NCBI RefSeq assembly: GCF_021462415.1
Contig: NZ_JAKEDS010000002.1
Span: forward strand, 620,001 to 684,000
Reading direction: 5' to 3'
Origin: Rhodohalobacter sp. 614A
GTDB taxonomy: Bacteria > Bacteroidota > Rhodothermia > Balneolales > Balneolaceae
DNA length: 64,000 bases
The notes under the pieces: generated by a model
What the model saw: only the letters and a program-made list of their open reading frames with translations
What the model was told of the DNA's origin: nothing
The model's database searches: none
Position numbers and translations under genes: made by a program
Shown: positions 46,096 to 56,009 of the stretch, piece after piece
Layout: each line of letters opens with the position of its first letter
How positions within the stretch are numbered: the first letter of the stretch is position 1

Positions 46096-48405
46096 ATGAG
46101 AAAAATCACACTGTCAACCGCGCTACTTTTTGTTTTCTGTTCTGTCAACCTGCTGTATGCACAGGATTGGGATTATCAAAAATACCCGAAACTGGACATC
46201 ACTCTACAGCATCTGAATGCTGATATTCATATTGATGAATTTGGTGCCATTGAGGGAGACGTTCTCTACAGGGCATCGGTGAATGTCGATGATCCCGATT
46301 CCCTGGTTTTTGATGCGAGCAGACTTAATATTCTTGGCGTATGGGTAAATGACGCCGAAAAACAGTTTAGTGCACAGAATGATCAGCTTGCCATTTATCT
46401 TGATGAGGTCTTTGCTCAGCAATCGGTTTTGAACATCCGAATCCAATACGAAGCAAATCCGAAATATGGCGTCCTCAGAGATGTAAACCGAATCACATGG
46501 ACGTCCCAATTGCCCAAGTCAACACGGCACTGGCTTCCGGTTATTGATCATCCCAGGGCACAGTTTACAACAGAGTTTGTATTTACCCATCCATCCGGAA
46601 ACACGATGATTGCCAACGGAAGGAGAATGGAATCCGGTGTGGTAAGTGTTGACGAGGAACGAAGCACTTTTCAAACCAGTAGTGAAATTCCGGCAACGGC
46701 TTTGGGATGGGCCCTTGGTGAATTTTATGAAAGCGGGTCTGAAAATGTAAACAGGCTTCGCCGGGATGGGAATCAATCACCCATTCAGGTTCATGTTTAT
46801 TCGGAGACAGAAGTTGATACAGACGCCAATTTAGCAACGGTAGCAACCAACGCCCTTCAAACGGTTCGTAACAGTTTACGCACACCTTATCCATTCCGTG
46901 ATTTGAACATTGTTATTCTGGATAATGATTTTTGGGAGACCAAAACGTATGCTGCCGGAATCCTTTTTGTGTACCGGGATCGGGGCGATATTGAAAATCA
47001 GATCAGGCGGGGAGTTCTAAGCCAATGGATCGGAACATATATCAGGGAAGAACAATGGAATGATGCCGATGCCATTCAGGCCATTCATGCACGGCTTTCA
47101 AACCAGTTGTTTGATTTAGAACCTGAAACGAATGACGGCTTCGAACCCTATGATGTTTTCTCTCCATATAGTTTTTCCAAATGGGAAAATTTTATGAACT
47201 CAAACGACCTGCCGCGATTTAAAGCCTCACTGGATTCATCGCTCAATACTATTTTCAACGATGGTCATAACATTTTGGGATGGAATGAATTATCAGAAAT
47301 TATATATAACCGGAGTGGTCAGCCTTTCTTTGAAGGTTTTGAGTTTGAGGATCCGGAGAGCGAAGAAAGCCAACCGATTGTCTACACGGCCGGCATGGAC
47401 TGGAATGAGACCGATAACACCATTCAAATTAATTTCGAAGCCGTAAATCAAAGTGTGGATGAATTGGTAACCGTTTCCGTAGAGGAAATAACTTTCCAGG
47501 GACCTCGGCAGCATGAAGTAACATTTACGGGCGAATCGGAGAGTTCTGTACTCAGTGTTTCTTCCGGAATTGAAAACATGTTGCTAAGTATTGAGGGGCG
47601 TGATGACATTGAACTGAATGTTGAAAAACCATTTATGTTTTGGATTTATCAGCTCAGAAATAGTTCTGATCCCCAAGAGCGCCAGGAAGCGGCAAAAGGG
47701 TTGGCCGCTTTTACTGATAATCCAGATTTACAACTTGCTCTTGACGATATTCTACGCGTGGAATCCAACCCTGAAGTTTATGCCGAAATTGTTCGCGCGC
47801 TCTCTAAATTAACAGCCGGTGCTTCCGGAATGGATCAGCGGTTTCTCGATTACTCATCCAACCAGCAGCATCCGGCGGTTCGAACCGCGGCGGTACAGGC
47901 ACTTGCTGAATTTCCAAACAATGAGCGTGTCATCAGTCGCCTTCAAACTGTGATTCTACAATCCGAGAATGCTGAGCTTCAACAAGCGGCGATCCGATCC
48001 ATGGCTGAGGTTACTGATGCCGAGCGATTCAATACCATCGCCGGAAACCTTGTGTCCCGTGAGCCGGTTCTTGAACATGTGCCTTTGATCCTTCAGTTAC
48101 TCGCAGAAAAAGGTGAGGAAGAATCGGCCGTTGAAATGGCTTCTACATTTATCACGGAACAGTTTCCTTATGAAGTTAGAAACGAAGCGCTGGAAATTGT
48201 GTTGGAATATGATCGGTCATCCCGAAATTGGGAAGAGCGATTGTCAGAACTTTTTGCCGATACTCATCCCGGAATCAGATACAGGGCGGCTTCAGCACTT
48301 CAGTACGTGAACGGATCAGCCAGAAATTCTTTGGTAGAACAGGTTTTACAGGAAGAGTATGATGAGAGAGTCAGGATACTGCTGGAAAGCTATCAATCAA
48401 ATTAG
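46096..48405 (+). CDS. Exported M1-peptidase-like protein without catalytic motifs, with HEAT repeats
   Basis: A 769-residue protein. The start at 46096 gives a clean signal peptide (MRKITLSTALLFVFCSVNLLYAQ) right after the upstream stop. Residues of about 25-200 resemble the N-terminal beta domain of M1 aminopeptidases. Where a GAMEN motif is expected the sequence reads YAAGILFVYRD, and the HExxH zinc motif is replaced by RGVLSQWIGTYI near residue 316, so neither zinc nor substrate amine can be bound. The last 230 residues are HEAT-like helical repeats (ERQEAAKGLAAF, AVRTAAVQALAEFP). Probably a scaffold or binding protein in the periplasm or on the surface. Confidence 0.8.
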   Translation: MRKITLSTALLFVFCSVNLLYAQDWDYQKYPKLDITLQHLNADIHIDEFGAIEGDVLYRASVNVDDPDSLVFDASRLNILGVWVNDAEKQFSAQNDQLAIYLDEVFAQQSVLNIRIQYEANPKYGVLRDVNRITWTSQLPKSTRHWLPVIDHPRAQFTTEFVFTHPSGNTMIANGRRMESGVVSVDEERSTFQTSSEIPATALGWALGEFYESGSENVNRLRRDGNQSPIQVHVYSETEVDTDANLATVATNALQTVRNSLRTPYPFRDLNIVILDNDFWETKTYAAGILFVYRDRGDIENQIRRGVLSQWIGTYIREEQWNDADAIQAIHARLSNQLFDLEPETNDGFEPYDVFSPYSFSKWENFMNSNDLPRFKASLDSSLNTIFNDGHNILGWNELSEIIYNRSGQPFFEGFEFEDPESEESQPIVYTAGMDWNETDNTIQINFEAVNQSVDELVTVSVEEITFQGPRQHEVTFTGESESSVLSVSSGIENMLLSIEGRDDIELNVEKPFMFWIYQLRNSSDPQERQEAAKGLAAFTDNPDLQLALDDILRVESNPEVYAEIVRALSKLTAGASGMDQRFLDYSSNQQHPAVRTAAVQALAEFPNNERVISRLQTVILQSENAELQQAAIRSMAEVTDAERFNTIAGNLVSREPVLEHVPLILQLLAEKGEEESAVEMASTFITEQFPYEVRNEALEIVLEYDRSSRNWEERLSELFADTHPGIRYRAASALQYVNGSARNSLVEQVLQEEYDERVRILLESYQSN

Positions 48406-48417
48406 GGAAAAGTAATC

Positions 48418-48457
48418 ACAGAAGTACAGATATCATATCAACAAGCTGTACTTCTGT
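48418..48457. terminator. Bidirectional terminator-like hairpin
   Basis: ACAGAAGTACAG (48418-48429) pairs exactly with CTGTACTTCTGT (48446-48457) between the convergent M1-like and ABC permease genes. A T run is weak on both sides. Confidence 0.6.
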
Positions 48458-48471
48458 TGATTAAAATAAAA

Positions 48472-49767
48472 TCACTGCCGAATCCATTTTAAAATGTCCT
48501 TGAAACCGGCTGTACTACCGTAGCTTAGAATCCCTACTTTGTAGATTCTGGCACTCAGCCACATCGTTCCTACAAATGTGAGAAGCATCAGGAACATCGC
48601 TAATCCAATTTGCCAGAACGGGACTTCAGTTATGGCAATTCGCGTAATCATCACAATAGGAGAGAAGAATGGTATCAGCGAACTGATGATGGACAATGTA
48701 CTGTCGGGACTTCTCCAGGCATGAAACATGATGAAATAAGCCAACATAATCGGGATGGTTACCGGCATCATAAGCTGCTGGGTATCGGTCTCGGAATCTG
48801 CGGCAGAACCAATTGCGGCAAACAGAGAACTGTACAGGACGTATCCCAAAATAAAAAAGAGAATAAAATAGACGATTAATGAAGTTTCAATGGTTGGAAT
48901 ATCCAGGAAAGCCGGAACCTCTGCCTGCTCGGCGGCACCCATCGCTTCGCTCATTTGTGTTGATTGATCAGTCATCAGGGAAGCTGCAATCGGGCCGGCA
49001 ATGGACGACAAACCAAACAGGGCAATAATCCAGATTCCAAATTGTGTGATGGCAAGCGCGCCAACACCCGCCATTTTTCCTGAGAGCAATTCAATCGGTT
49101 TTACGGATGAAGTGATGACCTCAACAATTCGGTTGGTTTTCTCTTCAATCACACCCCGCATGATATAGCCACCGTAACCAAAAATGGCAAAGAAGATAAC
49201 AAAGCCCATGGCCATGCCCACAAACGTGAAAAATGCTGTATCGTCTTCGGTTTCTTCACCCTCGGCGGTTAATCTCCGTGAATCGAGTGCGATGCTTGTT
49301 TCAAAAATATTTTTGATGTCTTCGGATACATCTGCCCGTTGCAGGCGTTCTTCACGAATCACTTCGCGCATGTCCGACCGAATGGAATTCAGGAGTTGAA
49401 TACCGCCGCTTCCGCTGTAGATCAACTCAATGGTTTTATCAGTAGTGATGTTATCTTCATCCAAAATTACATATCCGGTAATCTGCTCTTGCTGTACCAA
49501 TGATCGCAGAGAATCTTCCGAAACGTTACTAAAATCAGTGTATCGGTCGGCATTCAGGTCTTCGAGCGACTGTACAAGAACTTGCGTATTGTCAATCACA
49601 CCGATTTCAAAGGTGATATCGCTGTCCCAGATAGAGATAAAAACGCCAATACCAAACATGGCTGCAAATCCCACCGGCACCAAAATGGTAGCCGCAATAA
49701 AGCCCTTACTTTTAATGCGGGTCATGTATTCCCGCTTCAATACCAAGAAAACCTGTCGCCAACTCAT
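48472..49767 (-). CDS. ABC-2 type exporter permease (NatB-like)
   Basis: A 431-residue membrane protein. A first membrane helix (about 20-45) is followed by a long external loop (VIDNTQVLVQSLEDLNADRY...) and five or more helices from about residue 185, with the intervening segment VIEEKTNRIVEVITSSVKP typical of the NatB/ABC2_membrane_3 family. It overlaps the ATPase gene by four bases. Together they would export a small molecule or ion such as sodium; substrate not determined. Confidence 0.9.
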   Translation of the reverse strand: MSWRQVFLVLKREYMTRIKSKGFIAATILVPVGFAAMFGIGVFISIWDSDITFEIGVIDNTQVLVQSLEDLNADRYTDFSNVSEDSLRSLVQQEQITGYVILDEDNITTDKTIELIYSGSGGIQLLNSIRSDMREVIREERLQRADVSEDIKNIFETSIALDSRRLTAEGEETEDDTAFFTFVGMAMGFVIFFAIFGYGGYIMRGVIEEKTNRIVEVITSSVKPIELLSGKMAGVGALAITQFGIWIIALFGLSSIAGPIAASLMTDQSTQMSEAMGAAEQAEVPAFLDIPTIETSLIVYFILFFILGYVLYSSLFAAIGSAADSETDTQQLMMPVTIPIMLAYFIMFHAWRSPDSTLSIISSLIPFFSPIVMITRIAITEVPFWQIGLAMFLMLLTFVGTMWLSARIYKVGILSYGSTAGFKDILKWIRQ

Positions 49768-50690
49768 GATGCTAATTGTTGTTGATTTTTGATGTTATCT
49801 TCACCCACGGTAGATATAAAAATTTCGTTAAGAGAAGGTTCAACCAACTGGAATTTGTGAACCTCTGCTTTTTCCATCGCCTTTTTCAGAATATCCTGGT
49901 GGTTTAATCCATTCAGAATTCGAATCTCGGCAAAATTCGTTGAACGATTATTGATACGAATATCCTCCAATTCATCTAAAAATGAAGCATCTCCCTGGAA
50001 TTCAAGAAGAACAGTGTTTTTGCCAAATTCTTTTTTGATTTCTCTCAGATTTCCGGTCAATACAACCTTCCCGTTATTAAACAGGCAGATATCATCGCAC
50101 ATCTGTTCAACCTGTTCCATCCGGTGTGTGGAGAATAGAATGGTTTTATTTTTTTCGCGCAGTTCAATAATAATCTCTTTCAATAATTCGCTATTGATGG
50201 GATCGAGGCCGCTGAATGGCTCATCAAAAATATAAATCTCGGGATCATGAACAATCGTAGAGATAAACTGAATTTTCTGGCTCATTCCTTTGGATAGTTC
50301 ACCAACTACCTTGGAATGCCAGTCAATGGCGCCGAAGCGTTCCAGCCAGTAGCGAATCTGCTTTTTAGCCTCACCGGCACTCAAACCTTTCAATTGGGCC
50401 AGGTAGAGAAGCTGTTCCCCGACTTTCATTTTTTTGTAGAGTCCGCGCTCTTCAGGCATATACCCAATCAGTTTTTGAGTATTCGGGCCCACTTTATTTC
50501 CTTTGATGGTTATTTCGCCGGCATCCGGTGGAATGATGTAGTTAATCATCCGGATGGTTGTCGTCTTGCCGGCACCGTTCGGGCCGAGAAGTCCGAAAAT
50601 ACGTCCCTGCTTCGCTTCAAAGGAGACATTGTTAACGGCTAACGTTTTACCAAAAGCTTTACTTAGATTTTGTACCTGAATCGTAGTCAT
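49764..50690 (-). CDS. ABC exporter ATP-binding protein (NatA-like)
   Basis: A 308-residue ATPase. Walker A GPNGAGKTTT near residue 36, signature LSKGMSQKIQF near 134, Walker B IYIFDEPFSGLDP near 155 and an H loop STHRME. The C-terminal 90 residues form the DrrA/NatA-type regulatory tail (SLNEIFISTVGED). It is the first gene of the NatA-NatB pair and diverges from glgA. Confidence 0.93.
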   Translation of the reverse strand: MTTIQVQNLSKAFGKTLAVNNVSFEAKQGRIFGLLGPNGAGKTTTIRMINYIIPPDAGEITIKGNKVGPNTQKLIGYMPEERGLYKKMKVGEQLLYLAQLKGLSAGEAKKQIRYWLERFGAIDWHSKVVGELSKGMSQKIQFISTIVHDPEIYIFDEPFSGLDPINSELLKEIIIELREKNKTILFSTHRMEQVEQMCDDICLFNNGKVVLTGNLREIKKEFGKNTVLLEFQGDASFLDELEDIRINNRSTNFAEIRILNGLNHQDILKKAMEKAEVHKFQLVEPSLNEIFISTVGEDNIKNQQQLAS

Positions 50691-50880
50691 TTCAGTTCAT
50701 TTGTTTAGAAAAAACATAGTTGAATTCTTATGAAAGCAATCAACAAATGAGGTGTAACAATAGGAAGAATCTTCCTTAGATAAAAGCCGGATTGCAGATA
50801 GAAAAACAGAATTAAACCGATGAATAAATCATTGGATAATTATTGAATGATAAAACATAAAAAGGGTTTTATATTACTAA

Positions 50881-50917
50881 AAGATTAAGGCCGTTGCGGA
50901 TGGCGCGATCTTTTTAT
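50881..50917 (+). terminator. Possible attenuator hairpin in the glgA leader
   Basis: AAGAT (50881-50885) and ATCTT (50908-50912) enclose a GC-rich imperfect stem (GGCC...GGCGC), followed by TTTATTTC. It lies 58 bases before the glgA start, so it could terminate leader transcripts; structure is by eye only. Confidence 0.3.
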
Positions 50918-50974
50918 TTCTTCTACCAATGATGTTCAGGGTTTGGTTGAGCCCGAAATTTTTAAAATGAAAAC

Positions 50975-52411
50975 ATGCATATTGTTCATATTTCTGCAGA
51001 GTGTTATCCCATTGCAAAAGCCGGGGGATTAGGGGATGTTGTTGGAGCATTGCCAAAATATTTAAACCAGGCCGGGGAAACGGCAAAGGTTATTTTACCT
51101 CACTATTATAACAGCTGGATGGAAAAAGCGGAGACCGAATTGCTTCTCGAAGAACGGGCTCCATTCGGACAAGCTTCTTTCGCATACAGGGTTAGTAAAT
51201 TGATACAACCGGATTTGGGTTTTGAATTATTCCTGATTGATATTCCCGGCCGATTTGACCGTCCCGGAGTCTATCTTGATCCATGGTCCGGCTATGCGTA
51301 TTGGGACGAGAAAGAACGTTTTTTCAGTTTTCAAATTGCCGCTCTTGATTGGATCAATCAACAAGAAAATATTCCGGATATTGTTCATTGTCACGATCAT
51401 CACACAGCGCTGGTTCCTTTCATGATGACCCAGAGTTATCGTTACGAAAAGCTGAAACATGTGCCCACCGTTCTGACCATTCATAATGGCGAGTACCAGG
51501 GGCGATATGACATGGATAGTACGGCATTGCTTCCGGATTTTGATCATTACAAAATCGGTCTTCTGGATTGGGATGAAACACTCAATTCACTTGCAGCGGG
51601 AATTAAAACAGCCTGGAAAGTAACAACCGTTTCCGAGGGCTATATGGATGAACTTCAGGAATACTGCCATGGACTTGAACATCTTCTTCGGGCTGAAAGT
51701 GAAAAAACACTAGGGATTTTGAATGGTATCGATTCAGAAATCTGGGATCCCGCCACAGATAATTATTTGGAAGACCACTACTCTGCTAAAAACTACAAGT
51801 CGGGGAAGAAGAAAAATAAAGAGAAGCTTTGTGAACATTTTTCATTAACTCCAGAAAAACCGCTCTTTTCCTTTATCGGCAGACTGGTTCGGGAGAAAGG
51901 AGCCGATTTGCTTCCGGATCTCATCAAAAAAAGCCACAGTGAAGGAATTGATGCAAACTTTATTGTTTTGGGAACCGGAGAACCTTCGCTGCATTCCGTT
52001 TTTGAGAATCTTCAAAATGAATACACCGGTTATTTCGACTCCCGGTTAGAATACAATGAGGGACTTGCTCATTTAATTTATGCCGGAAGTGATTTTCTTT
52101 TGATGCCTTCCCGGGTGGAACCTTGTGGACTGAACCAGCTTTATAGTATGAGGTACGGTACTATTCCCGTAGTTCGGAAAACAGGAGGTTTGGCAGATAC
52201 GGTAAAAGACGTTCAGGAAGAAGACGGATACGGATTTGTTTTCGGAGAATTTAATCTTCAGGAAGCCTTTGAAGCGGTAGAAAGAGCGGTGGAAATATTT
52301 AATAAAAAGCGCTTATTTGATAATAAACGAAGGCATGTAATGAATCTGGATTTTTCGTGGAAAAAAGCCGCACAAAATTACATATCAATGTATAAATCTA
52401 TGAAGGGATAA
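50975..52411 (+). CDS. glgA: Glycogen synthase (ADP-glucose)
   Basis: A 478-residue GT5 enzyme. It starts with MHIVHISAECYPIAKAGGLGDVVGALP, including the KAGGLGDV ADP-glucose motif, continues with HCHDHHTALVP and TIHNGEYQGRYD, and has a GT-B C-terminal half with FIGRLVREKGADLL and a FLLMPSRVEPCGLNQLYSMRYGT catalytic region. It uses ADP-glucose to extend alpha-1,4-glucan. Three bases separate it from glgC, so substrate synthesis and use are coexpressed. No branching enzyme in the window. Confidence 0.95.
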   Translation: MHIVHISAECYPIAKAGGLGDVVGALPKYLNQAGETAKVILPHYYNSWMEKAETELLLEERAPFGQASFAYRVSKLIQPDLGFELFLIDIPGRFDRPGVYLDPWSGYAYWDEKERFFSFQIAALDWINQQENIPDIVHCHDHHTALVPFMMTQSYRYEKLKHVPTVLTIHNGEYQGRYDMDSTALLPDFDHYKIGLLDWDETLNSLAAGIKTAWKVTTVSEGYMDELQEYCHGLEHLLRAESEKTLGILNGIDSEIWDPATDNYLEDHYSAKNYKSGKKKNKEKLCEHFSLTPEKPLFSFIGRLVREKGADLLPDLIKKSHSEGIDANFIVLGTGEPSLHSVFENLQNEYTGYFDSRLEYNEGLAHLIYAGSDFLLMPSRVEPCGLNQLYSMRYGTIPVVRKTGGLADTVKDVQEEDGYGFVFGEFNLQEAFEAVERAVEIFNKKRLFDNKRRHVMNLDFSWKKAAQNYISMYKSMKG

Positions 52412-52414
52412 GTT

Positions 52415-53689
52415 ATGAGCATGGAAGATAAAACGATCGCTATTATTTTAGGAGGAGGAAGAGGTACACGTCTCGATCCGTTGACACGTCACCGAAGTAA
52501 ACCTGCGGTTCCAATCGCAGGAAAATACCGGTTGGTAGATATCCCGATTTCAAACTGTTTGAATTCCTGGATCCGTAAAATTTTTGTTCTCACACAGTTT
52601 AACTCTGCTTCGCTGAACAGGCATATCAAAAACACGTATAATTTTGATCTTTTTTCTCACGGTTTTGTTGATATTCTTGCGGCTGAGCAGACACCCAAAA
52701 GTACCAACTGGTTTCAGGGGACGGCGGATGCTGTACGCCAGTCACTTCATCACTTAGCCAATTACGACTATGATCATGTTCTCGTACTCTCCGGTGATCA
52801 GCTTTACCAGATGGATTATCGAAAGCTGCTGGAAGTTCATGATAAAGAAAATGCAGACGTAACCATTGCCACGTTGCCCGTTACGGCAGAAGAAGCCACC
52901 GGTTTTGGTATCATGAAAACCAACGAAGACGGATTGATCGAAAGCTTTGTGGAAAAGCCCTCATCTGAGGAATTGGCTAAATGGGCATCTGACACTGCCC
53001 CGGAAATGAAAGCAAAGGGCAAGGAATATCTTGCATCCATGGGGATTTATGTATTCAGTAAAGACATTATGCTGCGTCTTTTTGATGAAAATCCAGATGC
53101 AACCGATTTCGGAAAAGAGATCATTCCAAAAGCCATTGAGGAAGGAAGTAAAGTTTCGAGCTACTTGTTTAACGGTTATTGGACAGATATCGGAACCATC
53201 AGCTCCTTTTTTGATGCAAATCTTGAGCTTTCCAACACGGTGCCAGCTTTCAATCTGTATGACAACGAACAGGTTATTTATACGAGAGCAAGATATTTGC
53301 CGGCTTCCAAATTAACCGGCACAAGCCTCGAAAGGGTCCTGATTGCTGAAGGCTGTATCATTGAAGCAAGCCGGATTGAACAATCGGTCATCGGAATTCG
53401 AGCCAGGATCGGGAAAGGAACAACGATTGAAAACTCCATCGTGATGGGTAACGATACATTTGCCACACAGGAAGATATAGACCGTCAGTCGGATCGACCA
53501 ATGATGGGAATCGGCCAGCGCTGCTTTATCAGCCGAGCTATTCTCGATAAAAACGTTCGAATCGGGAATGACGTCAAGATTGTTGGCGGCCCGCATCTTG
53601 AAGATGGCGAATATGAAAAACACTCTGTTGTGGATGGAATCGTCATCATCCAAAAAGGAGAGGTCATTCCGGACGGGTACAGTATTTAG
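52415..53689 (+). CDS. glgC: Glucose-1-phosphate adenylyltransferase
   Basis: A 424-residue ADP-glucose pyrophosphorylase. The N-terminal nucleotidyltransferase part has AIILGGGRGTRLDPLTRHRSKPAVPIAGKYRLVDI (signature), and GTADAVRQSL and SGDQLYQMDYR follow; the C-terminal left-handed beta helix shows hexapeptide-like repeats (IGIRARIGKGTTIENSIVMG). Makes the ADP-glucose used by GlgA, normally the allosterically controlled step of glycogen synthesis. Confidence 0.96.
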   Translation: MSMEDKTIAIILGGGRGTRLDPLTRHRSKPAVPIAGKYRLVDIPISNCLNSWIRKIFVLTQFNSASLNRHIKNTYNFDLFSHGFVDILAAEQTPKSTNWFQGTADAVRQSLHHLANYDYDHVLVLSGDQLYQMDYRKLLEVHDKENADVTIATLPVTAEEATGFGIMKTNEDGLIESFVEKPSSEELAKWASDTAPEMKAKGKEYLASMGIYVFSKDIMLRLFDENPDATDFGKEIIPKAIEEGSKVSSYLFNGYWTDIGTISSFFDANLELSNTVPAFNLYDNEQVIYTRARYLPASKLTGTSLERVLIAEGCIIEASRIEQSVIGIRARIGKGTTIENSIVMGNDTFATQEDIDRQSDRPMMGIGQRCFISRAILDKNVRIGNDVKIVGGPHLEDGEYEKHSVVDGIVIIQKGEVIPDGYSI

Positions 53690-53753
53690 GTTGAACAGTG
53701 TTCAGTCTGCAATAAACAGTTTGTTTGACAAACACTGTCACTTTTAAAATTTT

Positions 53754-53809
53754 CTGATAGCTGATAGCTGATAGCTGATAGCTGATAGCTGATAGCTGAT
53801 AGCTGATAG
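53754..53809 (+). repeat. Eight tandem copies of CTGATAG
   Basis: A perfect heptanucleotide array of eight units, followed by CTGTAGG. It lies 64 bases after glgC and 61 bases before the DUF4199 gene. All three frames contain stops, so it is not coding. Arrays like this change length by slippage. Confidence 0.95.
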
Positions 53810-53870
53810 CTGTAGGATTATTTCTCTGCCTGTACTACATTCCGTTTCAACTCTCACTCAATACAGGTAT

Positions 53871-54353
53871 ATGAAAAAGTACACCACGGAGATCAAATGG
53901 GGACTGATTTTCACAATTGTAGCTTTGTTGTGGATGATTTTTGAACGACTGATGGGATGGCACGGCGAGAATATTGATCAACATGCTACCATGACAAATC
54001 TTTTCGCCATCCCGGCCCTCGTTATTTATGTTTTGGCACTTCTCGACAAACGAAAACGGGATTACAATGGAGTCATGACATGGAGACAAGGCTTTGTTTC
54101 CGGATTGATAATCACGCTGGTGGTTGTTATTCTTAGCCCGCCGGCTCAATATCTGACTCACACACTGATTACACCAGATTATTTCCCAAACGTGATTGAT
54201 TATGCAGTCAGTAGTGGAAATATGAACAGGGAGGAGGCAGAAGCATATTTCTCATTAAATAACTATATGATGCAAAGTGCCATTGGCGCCCTGATTATGG
54301 GAGTTGTTACGTCAGCTATTGTTGCGATTTTCACAAGGAAATCTGCCGCTTAA
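53871..54353 (+). CDS. DUF4199 family membrane protein
   Basis: A 160-residue protein with four probable membrane helices (about 10-28, 43-58, 75-93, 130-155). The KWGLIFTIVALLWMIFER start, the TWRQGFVSGLIITLVV middle and the alternating loops are those of DUF4199, a Bacteroidota-specific family of unknown function. It is expressed from a region containing the heptamer array. Confidence 0.85.
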   Translation: MKKYTTEIKWGLIFTIVALLWMIFERLMGWHGENIDQHATMTNLFAIPALVIYVLALLDKRKRDYNGVMTWRQGFVSGLIITLVVVILSPPAQYLTHTLITPDYFPNVIDYAVSSGNMNREEAEAYFSLNNYMMQSAIGALIMGVVTSAIVAIFTRKSAA

Positions 54354-54413
54354 ACTTCTCCGGGATAGAGTGAATGGATTGAATCAGATTTCTGAATCGC
54401 GTGAAGAATAGAA

Positions 54414-56009
54414 TTAATCTTTGGCTAAGTGGAGTTCTACAGCTTTGTTTTTCTGAGCATCTGAACCTTTTATCAAATCTATAACCTTGTTTTCTACAGA
54501 ATAATGGGCCAGTGTTCCTCTGCCTTTTTCAGGAACTTCAACAGCATTCCAGAAACCGTACATGTGAACCTTTAGATGCACTCCGGAATTAGGTAATTCA
54601 ACTTGCGCATTGAGTCCTGAGGTATTGCCCGAGTATGCGCCACTGGTTTCTTCCCCGATAAATGTTCCTCTGTTCATATTGTGAAGAATCGCACTCACGT
54701 CCGCTGCGGTAGAAAAGGTGCCTCCGTCAATCAGTACAAAAAGCTGTCCGGTGAATGGTTGGTCAACAGGTTCTTGTATCGTTAGCTCATCATACAATTT
54801 GTTGGTGACCAGGTATCCGCCATCACTATTGGGTTCGGTTCCATTTCGTAAATCTTCGTAAGTGTCCGGCTTCCATGTTGTGAATGACGGATCAATAGAT
54901 ATGACCTCAATCCGGTCGAAATAGCGGAACGGTTTGTCCGTAAAACAGGAAATAAGGTGAGCTCCGTAGGCTTCAACGCCGCCGCCATTTCCTCTCAAAT
55001 CCAGAATAACCATCTCCGCGTTCTTTGATCGGATTTCTTCCATGGCAGAATCAATCTCGGAAATAAAATCTTCACCCAAAAACCATCGGACCTGCAGATG
55101 AGCAATATCGTTATTGTGAGAAAAATTCAGGGTTACAATATCTGATTGTCGTCCGGGCAGGGGCGAATGCTGCAGAATTTCGCGATTCACCGGATTTTGG
55201 TTCTTGTTATCACTTCGGTCGGATCCTTTCACTCCATCAAGAGTTGCGGTAACTGTTTCCCCATTTTGAGTTTTTGCGGTAATCTCAAACGTTTCAGCCT
55301 GCTCAACAAACAGCCAATAATAAGAATCAAAGCCTCGTCCGATCCGGCTGAGTTTACCCGTTTCAATATAACCGTCACCGCTGATCGTTTTCATAATCGT
55401 ATGGATCACAGAGGAGGCGGAGTGACCGTTTATAGACAGAATTTCCATGCCGGGTTTTATGGTTGTATTTGCCGGCGTTTCATTATAAAGAACCATCAAC
55501 TTCTCGCCATTTTCTATCGTGACATCCAATGGAAATCGGGATGCATTTGCACGTTTTGTATCGGTTTCTTCATCATATTCCAGTCTCATGTGGCCGTCTC
55601 TCACTTCTGTAAGTGCTTCAGATAACAGAGTGATAAACTCTAATTTTGATGCCGGACCTTGTATCTGGTTGTAATAGGATGTCCAATTTTGCTCTAACTC
55701 TTCTTTGTCAGTAAATCGATGTAGTCCTCCATGCACTTCCTTTACAGCGTTGATCATGATCGTAAAATCTTCCTGCATTTGGGATTGAGTAAGTACATCT
55801 TTTGGCAATGGATTTGCTGAATCCTGTGCAAAAACATAAACATGCACGAGCAGAAGATGGAGGATAAGGAGTAGAGTTTTTAAGAAAGAGGTTTTGAAGA
55901 AATGGCTGGGAATGTATTCCGGAATAGTATGTGAAGGAATCACGTTTGTAAATTTGATGGCAATTAATGGTTCCGTTGGGAAGCCTTTCGTTGAACAGAC
56001 GAATAACAA
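54414..56009 (-). CDS. S41-family peptidase, start uncertain
   Basis: A 531-residue frame. A signal peptide lies at about residues 39-62 (KTSFLKTLLLILHLLLVHVYVFAQ), then an N-terminal helical part, a PDZ-like region (KPGMEILSINGHSASSVIH) and an S41 core: ILDLRGNGGGVEAYG, LIDGGTFSTAADVSAIL with the catalytic Ser, and EETSGAYSGN. No ATG occurs before the signal peptide in this frame; the only candidate start seen is a TTG at 56009 with 38 extra residues. A frameshift near the 5' end or an unusual start is possible. Likely a secreted processing protease. Confidence 0.78.
   Translation of the reverse strand: MLFVCSTKGFPTEPLIAIKFTNVIPSHTIPEYIPSHFFKTSFLKTLLLILHLLLVHVYVFAQDSANPLPKDVLTQSQMQEDFTIMINAVKEVHGGLHRFTDKEELEQNWTSYYNQIQGPASKLEFITLLSEALTEVRDGHMRLEYDEETDTKRANASRFPLDVTIENGEKLMVLYNETPANTTIKPGMEILSINGHSASSVIHTIMKTISGDGYIETGKLSRIGRGFDSYYWLFVEQAETFEITAKTQNGETVTATLDGVKGSDRSDNKNQNPVNREILQHSPLPGRQSDIVTLNFSHNNDIAHLQVRWFLGEDFISEIDSAMEEIRSKNAEMVILDLRGNGGGVEAYGAHLISCFTDKPFRYFDRIEVISIDPSFTTWKPDTYEDLRNGTEPNSDGGYLVTNKLYDELTIQEPVDQPFTGQLFVLIDGGTFSTAADVSAILHNMNRGTFIGEETSGAYSGNTSGLNAQVELPNSGVHLKVHMYGFWNAVEVPEKGRGTLAHYSVENKVIDLIKGSDAQKNKAVELHLAKD

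Noticed and set aside
53754-53809. CRISPR array
   Set aside because: The repeat unit is 7 bp with no spacers; no cas genes are present. No CRISPR array was seen anywhere in the window.
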